Shown here piece by piece: positions 46,247 to 60,700 of a DNA stretch of 64,000 nucleotides (position 1 is the first letter of the stretch; the number at the start of each line of letters is the position of its first letter). The stretch is from Coleophoma eucalyptorum (lineage: Eukaryota; Ascomycota; Leotiomycetes; Helotiales; Dermateaceae): assembly GCA_026120035.1 (NCBI GenBank), contig JALRME010000002.1:1116001-1180000 (forward strand). Direction: 5' to 3'. The notes under the pieces are model-generated. The model was not told the DNA's origin and made no database searches. It saw only the letters and a list, made by a program, of their open reading frames with translations. Made by a program: the position numbers and the translations under genes.

Positions 46247-47999
46247 CTGCGCCCTTAACGGTAGCACAGTGAAGTTTGACACCACCTAGCATACGACGAA
46301 GTTGTGCGCCGAAGGATGGAGTCGAATGCCGATGACCTTTGGCCAGCAAGCCAAGCGGAGGATTAGTTGATGCTGGTAGAAAAGGTTTTAGCGGGCGACA
46401 TGATGATACTGTGCTTCGAAGGAGGCGATGGCTGCTACAGAGTGCTACAGATTGCGAGTGTGGGTGTGGGGAGTGCGTTTACTCTGTGGAAGGCAGGGTG
46501 GTTGCACTGTCCGTAGGAATCGGTAGGGGAGGTAGGTACCGCTGGTAAAAACACAGTTAGTTGTACAGACACTATGACGAGGTACTTCGTAGCCTGAGCC
46601 GTCCTTGGAATTCAGCTTACCGTATTAGCGGTGGGAATGGATGGGCCAAAAATTTCAGGGTCCTGTCCTGTGTGGTTGTATGGTGGGTACGAGTATTCTT
46701 GAAGCATGGGAGAACTGTGTCGTGCGTTACGTGGGTGCGCGACGGGATGCGTGAGAGCGCAAGAAATAACGCCACTGATGTCATCTGGCCCCGTTGAACA
46801 GGCGACGCTCCGGCCTGGGCTCCACCACTGCACCACTACCGGATAGGATATTTCTATGTGTGGAGCACAGGGACCATACGGTCGAACAGTCAGACAGCAC
46901 GCCGCAGTACCTACTGTAAATACATGTACAGCTCTCCTCCCCTAGTTCTTTTCTTCTGCCGCTGCCCTGGCACTCTATTTGACTTTCAAGAATATTCCCC
47001 ACACTCCCCTCCCTATAATAGTGCTTTCAAGTCATGCGCCCTCCACTTTCCAAAAGTATATTTTCATCGGTTGTGTGCTGCCCAGCAGTCTTCTCCAAGA
47101 TCTTCAATTCACGGCACCTCTACCGGGATCGAGTGGTCAAACGAAGGATCCAAATCCCAGAAGCAGCCTGAGTTGGCGCCGGTGATTAATTGCACGAATG
47201 ATCTTTGTTCAATGGAGCACTACTGTCGTACTTGAAAATACTTGCTTTCGCAGAGAGTCATGGACTTTTTTGGTTTGGCTTGTGGATGGGGGACAGAGGA
47301 TGCAACATGAGGTACCGAGAGTAGAAACAAACTAGGGAGTTCTGGGTTTTCCAACAGAGCTCTTAGTCTCGCACAACAAGTCAAACCCACTGTAATGTCC
47401 GTGCTAAAGTGCAAAAAGTGTAACTAGACCTGCAAGAACCAATGCAAGGTAGTATGCCAATTGGAGACGAGCCAAAGATGACTTGAGCTTGCAAACAACG
47501 GTTCACTAGAAATGGCGCAACTTGACCAAAGCATGCTATATGTGCAAAAGTATAGTTCTTGCATAAGCTATAAAAAACTAGAGTATGGCTGAGAGAGTAC
47601 AAGAGATCTCGCCCCTAAAACTACCGAATTCGTGTTTATTCACGGTAACATATTTGGGCGTGAAAAATCATGCCCCGTTAATAAGTCTTGATCACGGGAT
47701 ATACAGCCATGTGACTATCAAGTGACCGTCCAAGTTACACAAGATATCGGTTTAGTAAGCAGATCTCGGACATTCTAATCTCCGTCTCTGAATGCCATCA
47801 GGCGGTACCAACTTCGACGAATCGTGGTCTAGCGACACACAGAGAGCCTTGTGCCTTCCTTTACCTTACCTGACACTTTCGCAAATGTAACTTCATTCGA
47901 AATCCTAAATAACGTGGCCTCAAAGTCCAGTGGTTGGAGCGCTCCGCGAACGATTCCGTCAAGCACTCAGTCCGCGAGACCCCTCCTTGAACGCCTAAG
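46247..47999. promoter_or_regulatory. Divergent promoter region, histidine kinase and Zn2Cys6 factor
   Basis: About 1.75 kb between two divergent start codons. No gene was accepted. A GT/GA-rich segment occupies about 46,420-46,760. An imperfect inverted repeat, GGGCG-tgaaaaatcatg-CCCCG, lies near 47,654-47,677. Specific regulator sites were not identified. Confidence 0.45.
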
Positions 48000-50392
48000 A
48001 TGTCTTCAGAGCCCTCTGTTCCTGACGCCATACAGCCAGCGGCAGAGACCGTGAAACCAACCCGGAAACGAAAGCGCATTGTTATCTCATGTACAGAATG
48101 CCATAGGAGGAAACAAAAGGTATGCTAGGCTAGTACTCTAAGCCTCTCAGCAAGTCGCTGACGATTTATAGTGTGATCGTGCATCTCCTTGCGCGAATTG
48201 TGTGGCTCGAGGCAAAGAGTCCTCGTGCCATTACGAAAATGAAGCTGCGCGAAAACAGCAAGAGGACGAGGATGCAAGTTCAAAGACGAAAAATGGAAAT
48301 CGAAACCCCGCAAATATTAAATCCGTATCTGCCACCGCAGCTCAGGTGGCTACCTTGGGATATGCAAAAGAAAATGGGAACAATACCTTGGGCCTCTTCA
48401 AAAAGATTGAAGATTATGGAGGGGACTCGAGCTTCTTGTCTGCTACCGTGTCCGAAGCAGCACATATCAGTGGCTTACGGGAAAAGTACAAGAGCTTGAT
48501 CAGACAATTACCGTCAAAGCCTCACATTGAGAAGCTCATGGAAACTTTCTTCCGTGATGTAAACCCTACATATTTCAGTCTTGATGAGTCGACTTTCAAA
48601 GAGCTCTGGTCGGAATGGAGTAACCTTTCCTTCTCGACACTCAACAAAGGCCCTTTAGAACTATCACCCGATTTGCGATTCTTTCCCGGCTTACTTTTTC
48701 AGGTTATTGCTCAAGCATTGCAATTCCAGCCTCCTGACTATGACTCGTCTCTTGATTCTCTGAAATACGCCGCTGCTATGTCTTTGGACGACTTGGCCAG
48801 TGATTATAGCGAGTCCGGTGTGTCCATCCTGACCCTATTGGGTAAACGTCACACGACTTTGATTACCGTCCAAGCAGGTTTCCTGAGGACATCTTTCCTA
48901 AAAAATTGCGGGTTGGTTCCAGAGAGCTGGCACTCTCTTTCCATAACTATTCGAGACGCACAAGAGATAGAACTGCATAAGGAAATCGTGGATCATCAAC
49001 CTCGGGATCCAGGCCAGGCGTTGGAGAACCTTTGGACCGTCCAACTCCGCAGGAGAATATGGCTACTATTATCTGTGTGGGATGTACATATGGCTTTAGT
49101 ACTCGGGAGGCCTACTACGATCGACCTACGTGATGGCTGGGCTGCTTTTCCAATCGATGCGCCCGTGCCAAAGAGCCGGAGAGAAGTTGCCCCTATGCCC
49201 AGATCGGATTCAGACCCCCCAACCCCTCTAACTGCGCTTCTATGGACTGCTGAAATCACTGCGCCTCTACGAGATATTCTGGCGTTGGAGAAAGAAGGGC
49301 CACATCCCAAAGATCCTTCAAAGATTGAAAAGATGCATAACCAAATCCTTTTGATAGGCGACCACTGCCCTGCGTTTTTCCGTTCGGAGAATCCAGACAC
49401 GACCTGGGATAATTATCCGGATTGTTATTGGCTTCCTCGCTCACGGCCTGGCTTTGCTAATGGCATAGCCTTCACAATAATGGCCCTTCATCGTCCTTAC
49501 ATCTTCACCAACTCAAGCAGCCGTGCGGCTGCTTTGAATGCTGCCTTGGATATTCTGCGAGCGCAGCGTGCGTACTTTGGCCATTTAAATGCTAAACACT
49601 ACAAAATGTTCAATATTGTCCTTAATACCTTCGATGCAATCGTCGTATTGGCCGCAATTCATATTATCCATCCTTGGGAAAACCGTGAGCATATTGATGA
49701 CAGCTTGCAGCATTTTGACTGGTAAGAGTTTCCACCATTGCAAGGAAAATTTATTAATTGGACAAACTAGGGCCATGGAACGTTTCCAAACCATTTCTCA
49801 GCGGAATATGATTGCTAAAGGAGCTCTCGGGGTCTTGAAAGCCATCCATGTGCGATTGATAAAAGCTCTTGGTCTGGCGAAGCCAAACTCTCCTGGGCCA
49901 ACCAAGATTGGATTGAATAAATCTGGTCCTCCTAGGGTTAGGACACCTTTGCCTACACCGCCAATCAAATCCGACATACCTTCGCCCATTCTGAGCCATT
50001 CTATATACCAGCAATCCCAACCCATCAGCTCTACTCGATCGTCAGTCTCTACTACCACAAATTCCGCACCAATAAATATCCAGGCATCTTCGACATCCTC
50101 AAGCTCCTATTCGCCACCAGATGATTCTTGGAACACTACTATACCTCCGACAAATTTCGACGTCACATCTTTAGCACCGCTACAACCAATGCATGACCTG
50201 CTCTATAATGATTTGACAGGTGCTGGGTTTGATTCTCAGCTGGATGCTCTTGGACAGGGTTTAGAAATGTATGACCAGAGTCTAGGGATTCCTGCAGGGG
50301 GACTTTCGTCCATTCCGAATAGTAATTGGCAATTCGAGGGTGATTTTGGTCAGGACAGCTTCTGGGGTTTCATGAACAACTATAATCCTTGA
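48000..50392 (+). CDS. Zn2Cys6 fungal transcription factor
   Basis: Three exons, 48000-48119, 48172-49721 and 49771-50392, give 763 residues. The first intron interrupts the DNA-binding domain between K40 and C41. Joined, the binuclear cluster is C31-x2-C34-x6-C41-x5-C47-x2-C50-x8-C59, after a basic run (KPTRKRKR). The middle homology region spans about residues 150-560, with LETFFRDVNPTYFSLDE-like and RRRIWLLLSVWDVHMALVLGRPTTI segments typical of the fungal_trans domain. The C-terminus is Ser/Thr/Pro-rich and ends in an aromatic, acidic tail (FGQDSFWGFMNNYNP), a likely activation region. The target pathway is unknown. It is transcribed away from the histidine kinase. Confidence 0.92.
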
Positions 50393-51796
50393 GCCAACCG
50401 CACGGCTACGCTATTACGTCTACCGGACCGGAAAGCTCTTACATGGAAACTCTTCCAAGAGCTAAAAGTCTGAAGGGAGAATACGAGTTCGATGCTACGG
50501 TTCCGGCGCTTCGCCACCATTCTGGATTAAAACGTATATCACACTGGAGACTTTTACTACGCTTCCCAATATCAGCATGTGAGGTTTGTCAAACATAGAG
50601 AATAAAGTCAAGACACTGTAGCCCATTAAGTGTGGTTCTGTTCGTGATTGGCACAGCCTTACACGAATTGCTGCGGACGACGCGTTGGTCACAACCGACG
50701 GATGTCGGTACTTAGCCAGTCACGGAAGCAAGACCTCCAGGTACAAGAACTCATCTTCTCCGTGATTTAGGTGCAGCAGAAGAAATAGCATGTCTAAGGA
50801 TAAGAAGAAAACTTTTTATTCTTGACGACCTAGATAAAGCGCGGATAACTTTTCAATTATATACCTAAAGTATTTATCTATCGAGAGTAGCTCAAGTGTC
50901 AGCTTATCCATGAGAACTGACGAACAAGAAATGTTTTTATTCTTTTATCCATTTCAGTAGTAAATCACCGCAAACGTTTCCCTCTGTGATTTGGATGTAA
51001 TTATATATAGTCTTTCGTTCATAAACGCAGAGTAAAGATGCGATCAAGTGACCCAACTTTCCAAGCGCCGACACTTGACCTTCGAGACCGGGGCAGTATT
51101 CCAGTCTCCCTTGAAGTTCAGAAAGCAATTCAATGCCTGCCGTGCTAGCGTGACCACATTCCAGCAAAAAGGACTGCCTAGATGCAAACTCACTCGCTTG
51201 TCGCTTGCTGCTGACGCTTGGAGTAACATCCATTCTCCTCCCCGCTTTCATAAAATGTCTGCCTATGGTGGCGCACGATATACTGGGTACCCTATTTGAC
51301 GTGTTACCACATCAAGACGAAGTATCGACATCCGGCATCGTCTCAACTAATCCCCTTGTTCGGTATGATTACCGAAAATATATCAAGCTTCGAAATAAAG
51401 TTCAGATGCACCATCTATCAGAAGTCTAGCATCGACGCTAGTTCCAAAGCTCATTCTTGCGTCTCTCCTTGTGCTGCCCCATTTGATTGCTGCATTTGAC
51501 TTTGGACTTGCGAGATGATTCTCGGATAGGTAGCAAATGTGGAGTACCTAAGCTGTTTGCGGATTGTCATCAACCGTTGATGTGCTTTGGGCCTTTTGTT
51601 TTGTTTACAGTCTGCTTCGGCATAGTGATGCATGTAGTAAGGTCTTCTGGACCCTGCGGCGAAGTCTCGTCATGATCTGTTGCTTCAAATGAGTCTTTAC
51701 ACACACTCGCTTTACACGAGGCTTTCCCCTTGAGCCTTTGCTCCCCATGCCTCATGTCTCTGTGTCTAGCTCGTCAAGGGCGAATATACCATCTCC
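50393..51796. other. Intergenic region before the giant repeat protein gene
   Basis: About 1.4 kb. It contains the 3' UTR of the Zn2Cys6 gene and the promoter of the giant gene. No gene was recognised; short open frames at 51,048-51,675 overlap each other in several frames and look random. Confidence 0.5.
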
Positions 51797-54700
51797 ATGA
51801 AGAGAAGGACCAGCGTGGGGCTTGTCGCTGTATGGGTATGGGCTGCTGGGCTGGCGAGACAGTTCCTTTTGGTAGGAGCTTCTGATGCGCCTGACGCATG
51901 CGCGCCAAATTTACCTGCAGTTACTCTTCATGTCGAGCAAACTCTTGTCGTCCAGCCCGTATATATCTCCCAGCATTTCGATTATGTGACAGCTCTCACG
52001 TTCCCGGGCTACGTGTATTTCGTAGTAACCAATGCGCCGACTCTGGTTCAAGCTACTATTTTACAAACAATCCTATCTACCGTTACTCGAACAGAAGGGC
52101 AGCAAGAGAGTCAAATAGGAAGCACGGCTATTCAAACAGGAGGACAAAAAGAGAGTAACATAGGGGGTTTTATCTGGTCTGTTACAGAAACTGTTACAAC
52201 GACTGAGCATAATGCCTACCCAACGCTCTCGACTACGGCTATGAGTACTTCGGTGTCGAATGGTCTATCAAACGTTGACACCTCGTCTACCTCTGGGCTG
52301 CCCAATCCTAATGTAACTACCTCAGCGTCGCCATCTATTGCATTGCAGTCTTCTGGTCCGCGCAATTTTAATGCAACTACCTCGGCGTCGCCATCTATTG
52401 CATTGCAGTCGTCTTCTGGTCCGCGCAACTCTAGTGCAACTACCTCTGCGCCGCCATCTATTGCATTGCAGTCGGTGCCCTCTCAACCGTCGTCAACAGT
52501 ACCGCCAACTGATAATTTCAAGCTGGTTATTCTCCCTGATCCTATCGCGATCCCAAAACGGACGTGGCTCAGTGGGTACTTCAGCCCGAGAAGGATCACG
52601 CCTAGACAAGAAATACCGGACTATTCATACCTTTATCATAATGGAACCTCTACGCAAAATTGCCATGATTCTACGAACTTCACGATCCGTAATGGTCAAC
52701 TGAGCACGAATGGTCTCTACTACTCGATGGATATAGATCACCTTGTTTTCGGATTAGAACCATTTTATCCGTCCGTCCAAATCCAGCGGCTCTCGACATT
52801 TTTCACTGCTGAGGTGGAATTGCTATGGTCACATAAGGAGTTTGCGGATGGATATGCTAAGTGGTGTATGGTTGAGAGTCAAACCTTTATGAGCTTCACT
52901 ACCGCTGGAGAAGCACTAGCGATATATTCCGGTTGTATACGCGTTAGACTACTCATGATGGGCGCGAATGACTGTGCTTCAGATATATCATCTAAACAAT
53001 CGAGCATTGGTGTGCCATCCTTAGGTATTTCTCTTTCGCCTACTATATCCAGTGCCGCATCGCCATATTTATTGTCTCCATGGTTTCCGACTGGAAGTGC
53101 GACTACGACTCCGGGCCTTTTATCTTCGGCGCTTCCATTTTCTGCTTCATCCTCTTTTGGAAGCACTGGACAAATCCCCCCAGCTTTATCTGTATCGAGT
53201 GTGGCAGCTCTAGGTGGCAGTACAAGTTCAGGCGAAATTTCTCAAGTTCCTTTGACATCACAACTAGAAAGTGGCAATGTGGGCTTTTCGTCACCAACTT
53301 ATCCGTATTCTCCTACCATACCAGCATCGCTTATGCCGATTGGGCCTGACCTTTCTATATCCATGAGCGAATCGACGGATACTACCCCAGCTGGCACAAG
53401 CAATTCAGCATTTGTTTCGACAGCGGCAGTAGTTAGCAGTTTACCTACTAATTTACCAACTACTGTCCCAATTGGGTCAGATCTTTCCATACCCATTGTA
53501 CCAATTTCAGGTCCCCCAGACTCCATCGCGTCTCAATTTTTCACAACCACTGGAAGTCAAGGAGTCCCACCGTTAGGAGATTCAGCAACTGTACTTTCTT
53601 TTACCAATTCTTCAACCCTCTCATCTACAATAATCCCAGAACCAATCCTTCCAGAAGATACTGCAGTATCAGCGTCGCTGTCTTACCAATACATCACAAT
53701 TTCAGCAAGCAGGTATACGACATTTATGTATGGTAACATTACTGCTTACTCATATTTCGCCCCTTCAACTATCACAATTGTCACTACTCAATTCGAGTCA
53801 ATTATAACTCAAGGGGAAAGTACGTATACAGCATCAATATCTGGATCAGAAATTACGTTAACACTGGCTGGCTCTGTTTTCACGAGCACCCTGGCTTCTT
53901 TTACTTTCACTACGACATCTCAATGTAAGCAGAATTTTACAGCTTATTGAGCTTGTGTGGCTAATAAATTATAGTGCCTCCTACCTTAGTGACCTTTGAG
54001 ACATCTGGCTATGTTACCATTGAAATCCCACCAAGGACGGAGACAATAACAGTAACTGCGCAAGCACTGCCATCTCAACCTATTGCCAGTCCTACGAGTA
54101 TAGATACTAATGGGGCCGGTTTTACTTCGGTTGTAACGGTGTATAGTACAGTAACTACCACGGTTACATTTACAGGTGCTGGTCTCATCACTGTTACTCA
54201 GACTTTGACGCAAACTACATCGATTCAGGCCCATCAAGTTGGTCGTTGTGATCCGGTGACACTTCCGGGATCTACTTTCTTCTACACCGTCACCGAAAAG
54301 GATGCTTTACCTGCAGCAACCGTTACAAGAATGGATCTACAACAAGTTACAATAACGGAATTCTCTACAATCTCTCTACCAGGGCAGGTATCTTTCCTAG
54401 ATCTGGAAGGTTCAAATATATCAATCCCAACTGCGACCTACATCAGCTATATTGATCGGACGCAAGTACTGCCTGGATCGCTTTCAACATACACAGAGCT
54501 CAGTATTAGCACACAATTTGAACCAGTTATTGTCACTTCATATCTCCAGAATGGAATCCCTATTCCTTCTGTGACGGTTACGTATTTTAGTTACGTGGAT
54601 CGAGTCCAAACAATAACACAATTTAATCTTAGCACAATTTCGCAGGATCCAAGAGTAATTACGTCTTATATCGATGTCTCTGATGGAAGCCCAATCCCTG

Positions 54701-57700
54701 TGCCTACAGTCACCTTTACAAGCTATCTCAATCGCGTAAGCACACAGAGGATTACGGAAGTTGATTTCCGTACCATTTCTCTCGATCCTCTGATCTTCAC
54801 TTCCTATATTGATGTTTCAGGGCTTCCGGTACCTGTTCTCACCGAGACGCTCCTCAGCTATGTGGATCGCTTCGTAACAGTTGACCCTGCTTCAAGGAGC
54901 AACATCGTCGAGTCTGGTTTTTCTACCAGCACGACCACGGAGTATATATCAACAACCGTACCTGGCGCCACTTTCACGATTACAAATTATTGGGACCTTA
55001 GTGTTGGTAGTACTCTGTCTATTGTATCAACCTTGACCTTGGGTCCTGAGTTATCTACTATAGATAATTTCGTCACACAGACTGTCACAGGCCCAGTGCT
55101 CACGCAGAGTTTAACAATATTCCAACCAGCCTTTACAACCACTGAGCTCCGCACTATCTCTCTAGATGGTGTGACTTCCTATATTGATATAATCTCTGAA
55201 TTTCCCATTCCAGGCCCTACAGTCACACAGTCTCTCATTTCGACTTTAACCTTGCTTTCTGGATTGTCCGATGTTCGCAATTTTATATCGCAGAGTGTGT
55301 CGTGAGTAATCTCGTTGTTAGATCAAAGTTGTAGCTTCTAATTTCTCATAGTACTCTGGGGCCTGTTTCAACAACGGTAGAATACGTCACAATCACTGAA
55401 GTCTCCACGCTGACGTCCAGTATCTCTCAAGCCATGGCGACTCTGACGAGCTATATTATTGATCCTGTCGTTAGCCCCGCCACTGGCACGAACCCTTTCC
55501 TATCAGCGACGACGGTTTTTGCTACTTTGACGACCTACCTGCCCCTTGATCCTGTCACCACCGTTACGAGTTATATCGTATCTGAAGTCGCTGTTCTAAG
55601 CACCTTGTTAACGCAAGTTGAAAATGATCTAACGGTTTACCTACCTACAACTCTCCGAGTTTTTGAGCCAACTACTTTGATAAGCTTTATTGATGGACAA
55701 TTGACGACGATAACAATGCCCGGAATCACCCTTCCTCAGATTACGCAAACAGTCTACTCCAATATCACAATTCAATTGGATCCTTTAACAAGCTTCATCA
55801 CTAACGAGGTGACCGTCTTCAGTACGCTCTTTAGCCAGTTGGAGAGCATCATATCAGCTGCCCCAACTACGGTTATTAGCCTTCTAGATGGAGAGCTAAG
55901 GACGGTCACACTTCCTCAAATTACGCTACCGCCGTTGACAGAAACTGTTTCATGGCTATATACGGAAACTTCTCAAGTATCTTTGTATATCACTGTCACC
56001 AGTCTTGTTACTGAAGTCTCCACCCTCATCCAATCAATTGAAGATGAAATAACGAAGACCTTGACTGTCGAAATTACAACTTCGATACAGTCCATCCAGG
56101 ACACTGTCACAATTACTCTTCCTGCACAAGTTACTACCTTGATCTCGTCAGTTGAGAATGACGTGACTCAGTTAATTACTGCCACGAACGTCATTACCGA
56201 ATACTCCACCTTGGTTCAAGTTGTGGAGAGCGAAATCACAGAGACAATTTCCGCAGAAGTTTCCACGCTCACTCAGTCCATCACTACGTCTTTAAATGGC
56301 GAGATATCAACCATTACCCAGCTTTTTACAGTCACAAATGTACTTTCAGATATCTCTACCTTTATTCCGGACCCAATTACAATAACCCTACAAGGAACCA
56401 CCAATGCAGTTACAGAGATATCAAGCATGCTGGGGGAAGTTACAACCATTACTCTTCCTGGAGTTCTCACGACTGTCAGCTTGCCTGGAGTTACTAGCGT
56501 GACAACAGATATTACAAGTATTCTTGGAGACTTGACAACTATTATCTTGCCTGGGGAGCTCACGACTGTTAGTCTGCCTGGAGTGACTAGTGTGACAACA
56601 GAAATGACAAGTATTCTTGGAGACTTGACAACCATTACTCTGCCTGGGGAACTTACAACCATTACTCTTCCCGGAGATCTCACGACTATTAGCTTGCCTG
56701 GGGTGACTAGTGTGACAACAGAAATGACAAGTATTCTTGGAGACTTGACAACCATTACTCTGCCTGGGGAGCTTACAACGATTATTCAGGCTACTACATT
56801 ACTCGGCGAAGTGAGCACTATCTTCCAAGGCACAACACTTCTTGTTCCTACAACCGAGCTATCAACGTTCCTTCAATATAGCACAATCACACTCTCTGGG
56901 GACATTTCCACAATCGTTACAGATCAAGGTACTATCACTGTCGCAGGGTCGATCTCCACAATCCTTCAAGCAGATACAACTATCACTTTATCTCCGGAGA
57001 CTTCGACGCTCACACAGCTTATCACAACAAGCATACCTGTTGACCCTTCCACAGTCACCGAATACATTACCCAGACTCAAATCTCAACCTTGGTTCAAAG
57101 TGTATCTGGTGAGGTTTCCACTATATTCGCAACTCTGACCCAAGTGTCTATTCAAACTATATCAGAGGTATCGACTTTGGAGCATGAAGCTTCGACAATA
57201 GTTGAAGTCGTGACAAGCACACTTCCTGCTGAAATATCCTCAGTCGTATCATATTTCACAGCTACTGAGGTATCAACGCTTGTACAAACCCTCTCGGGCG
57301 AGTTATCGACTATCTACGCTACACTGACCCAGACCTCAACTATCATTATGTCAGAGATATCGACCTTGGAACAAGAAGTTTCTACAATCTTCCAAACCAT
57401 CACAAGCACCCTTCCTGTAGAGACCTCATCCATAATATCGTATATCACGGCTACTGAGGTATCTACGCTTGTCCAGAGCGTTTCCGGCGAGATCTCGACA
57501 GTATTTGCTACACTTACACAAGTGACCACCTTGGTACAAACAGAAATATCTAGCATCGAAAAGGAAGCATCCACCATTGTGTCAATTATCACGAGCACTT
57601 TACCGGCTGAGATTTCCTCCGTGGTTTCCTACATTACAGAAACTCAGATTTCAGGTTCAAGCTTGTTACCCACGCAAACCCAAATACTCACCATCACTGC

Positions 57701-60700
57701 GCCAGACCAAACACAGTATATTACCCAGACTGAAATATCTACATTTCTCAGTACAATCTCTGGGGAGATATCAAGTATCTTCATCACAGTCTCTTCTATT
57801 TTGACATCCATCGAATCAGATATTTCAACACTTACGATCAGTCTGCTCGGTGATCTAACAACTTTAACAGAAACCTCTATTTCTATCCAGACCATATTGA
57901 GCAGTATTGAAGGCGAGCTGACGACCGTAACCTTGCCAATCACGACAAGCTTGCCTGGAGAGTTGACGACTCTTACCGAAACTTCTGTGTCTATTCAGAC
58001 CATATTGAGCAGTATTGAAGGCGAGCTGACGACCGTCACCCTGCCCATCACGACGAGCTTGCCTGGGGAGCTAACAACCTTGACCGAGACCACTGTTTCT
58101 ATTCAGACTTTCATAAGCAGTATTCTCACCTCAATTCAAGGAGAGCTGACAACAATCACGGAAACATCTTTCTCTGTCCAGACCATATTCAGCAGTATCA
58201 TCAGCTCAATTCAGGGAGATCTGACAACTGTAACCTTACCAACAACTCTACCTGGCGAGCTTACGACTTTAACGGAAACATCTGTGCAGACTTCTCTGAG
58301 CAGCATAGTCTCCGTCATATCGGGTGATTTAACAACCATTACTGAGATCTCTGTTTCGACACTGCTCAGCGAAATTCTCACTACACTTCAGGGTGCTGTC
58401 ACCACTGTCTTTCAGCCTACTACAATTAGTCTTCCATCAGATCTGGAGACTTTAACAATATCAGATGTCCAGACTGTTTCGGAAATAGAGACGACTACCC
58501 AAGTATCTATTTCAACTCTAGAGCAAGCTACTTCGACACTCCTCCAATATACTACGTTGCTCGGAAGTCTGACAACCATCTCTGTAGATGGCCCGACTCT
58601 GGTCTCTACTTTGTCTATCACAGGACCTACTGAGACCGTTTTATCAACACTGACTAGTGAAGTTAGCATTCTAAACACATTGACGGAGACTCTCACACTG
58701 CCTCAAGTTACTTCCACTTTGGACCCTATTACTTCGTACATTTCTTCTATTACAACTCAGCCTGGAGAGTTGACAACAATATCTATTACTAGCATTGAGG
58801 TTTCCACACTTGTCAGTGAAGTACTGAATACTCTGACGGAGACAGTCACCTTACCTCAAATAACTTCTACACTGGATCCGATCACTTCGTACATCTCCTC
58901 GGTCTCTACACAGCTTGGTGAATTGACAACAGTTTCTATTACCACTATCGAGGTCTCAACACTTCTTTCTACTCTGGACCCTGTCATCTCATATATTTCT
59001 TCTGTGTTTACCCAACTTGGAGAAGTTACAACAGTCACTAATACAGAGGTTTCAACTTCCTTCACAACTTTGGAAGGGCAAATTACAAGTATTTTTGCGA
59101 CATTGACGCAGATAAGTACATCTATATCTGTTCCAGAGCCTTCTATATCAACAACGTTTGTCCCTACAACTATCCTGTCTTATATAGGGGCGAGCGAGAC
59201 GCTATACTCAACCATCCTGAGTGATTTGTCCTTCACTCTGACTGAGACATTGTCACTTCCTCAACAAACAACCACTCTTGATCCCATTACCTTGGATCCT
59301 ATCACATCCTTCGTGCCAACAACTTTGACAGTGTCACTTCCGCAGGAAACGTCCACTATGACGCTTGATCCTGTTACATCTTATCTGCCTACTACCCTAT
59401 ATATCTCTTCGACGGAAACATTATCAATTTTCACTACTATTTCGGAGTTACAGACTCTGCTGTCTACAACATCTGGCGAGTTGACTAGTTTATCCTTCAC
59501 CGAAACTCAGGTGGTGACATCCACTCTGTCCTTACCTACAACACTTTACTCAACGGAGATCTCATCAGTACTTGTCACCACCACCGAAATACAAAGCTTC
59601 TTGTCGACAATTTTAGGTTCAGTAACAAGCTTACTATACACTGAAACTCAGATTCTGACTTCCACGCTGTCCCTGCCGACTACAATATATTTCTCGTCTA
59701 CGGAAATATCTTCTGTCTTTGTCACAATTTCAGAAATACAAACTTTGTTGTCGACAATATCCGGCGAAGTAACAAGTCTGTCCTTCACAGAGACGCAAAT
59801 ATTGACCACTATAGTCTCCGTCCCATTCACGGAGACCATATCGGTCTTGAACACCCTGACCGATGTGGTCTCTGTGACAAGTAGTGAACTAGGATCGTCA
59901 CAGTATATCACTCAATTCATTACCTCTACAGACGTATCCGTAGCCTCTTTTTATGTTACTATCACAGATATCTCAACTGTCTCGATTTCTGGAGAATTGA
60001 CAAGTGTGCTTATTACTACTACGCAAGTTCTCACTTCAACGCTGTCGATTCCGACAACGGAGGTTTCCACCCAAACAGAACAAATTACTTCAACATTAGT
60101 GTCGGAAATCTCGGGCCCATTGACAAGCATCTTTACCACTGCTACGGAGATCCTCACATCTACGCTATCAATTCCGACTACTGAGACCTCTTTTCAGACT
60201 GACTATTTCACGTCGACTCTCACCTCCGAGATTTCTGGCGAGTTGACAAGCCTTTTTTTCACGGAGACAGAAACCCAGACCTCAACCCTGTCTATTCCAA
60301 CAACAGAAATCTCTCTGGATACTCAATTTGTGACGGTTTCAGCAATATCTACTATTTTCCAAACAGTCTCAGGAGAGCTTACGAGTATCTTCGTCACGGA
60401 AACTTCGATTTTGACATCCATCCTTTCCATAGAGAATATTTTCACCACTTCTCTTCTTGGGCAAAACATCACTATATCCCCGGAGCCTTTGACCCAGTAT
60501 ATCACGACTTCCGAGGTCTCAACGATTCTCACAAGCATAGCTGGACAAACTTCAAGCATCTATATAACAGAGACACAGTTTATTACTACAGTTTTGTCCT
60601 ACGAAAGCATCTTAACCTCGTATCTTAGTGGTGACTTAACAACGATATTTCAGCCGACCACTGAGTTTTCCACAATCGCTCAGTTAATCACAGTCACTGA

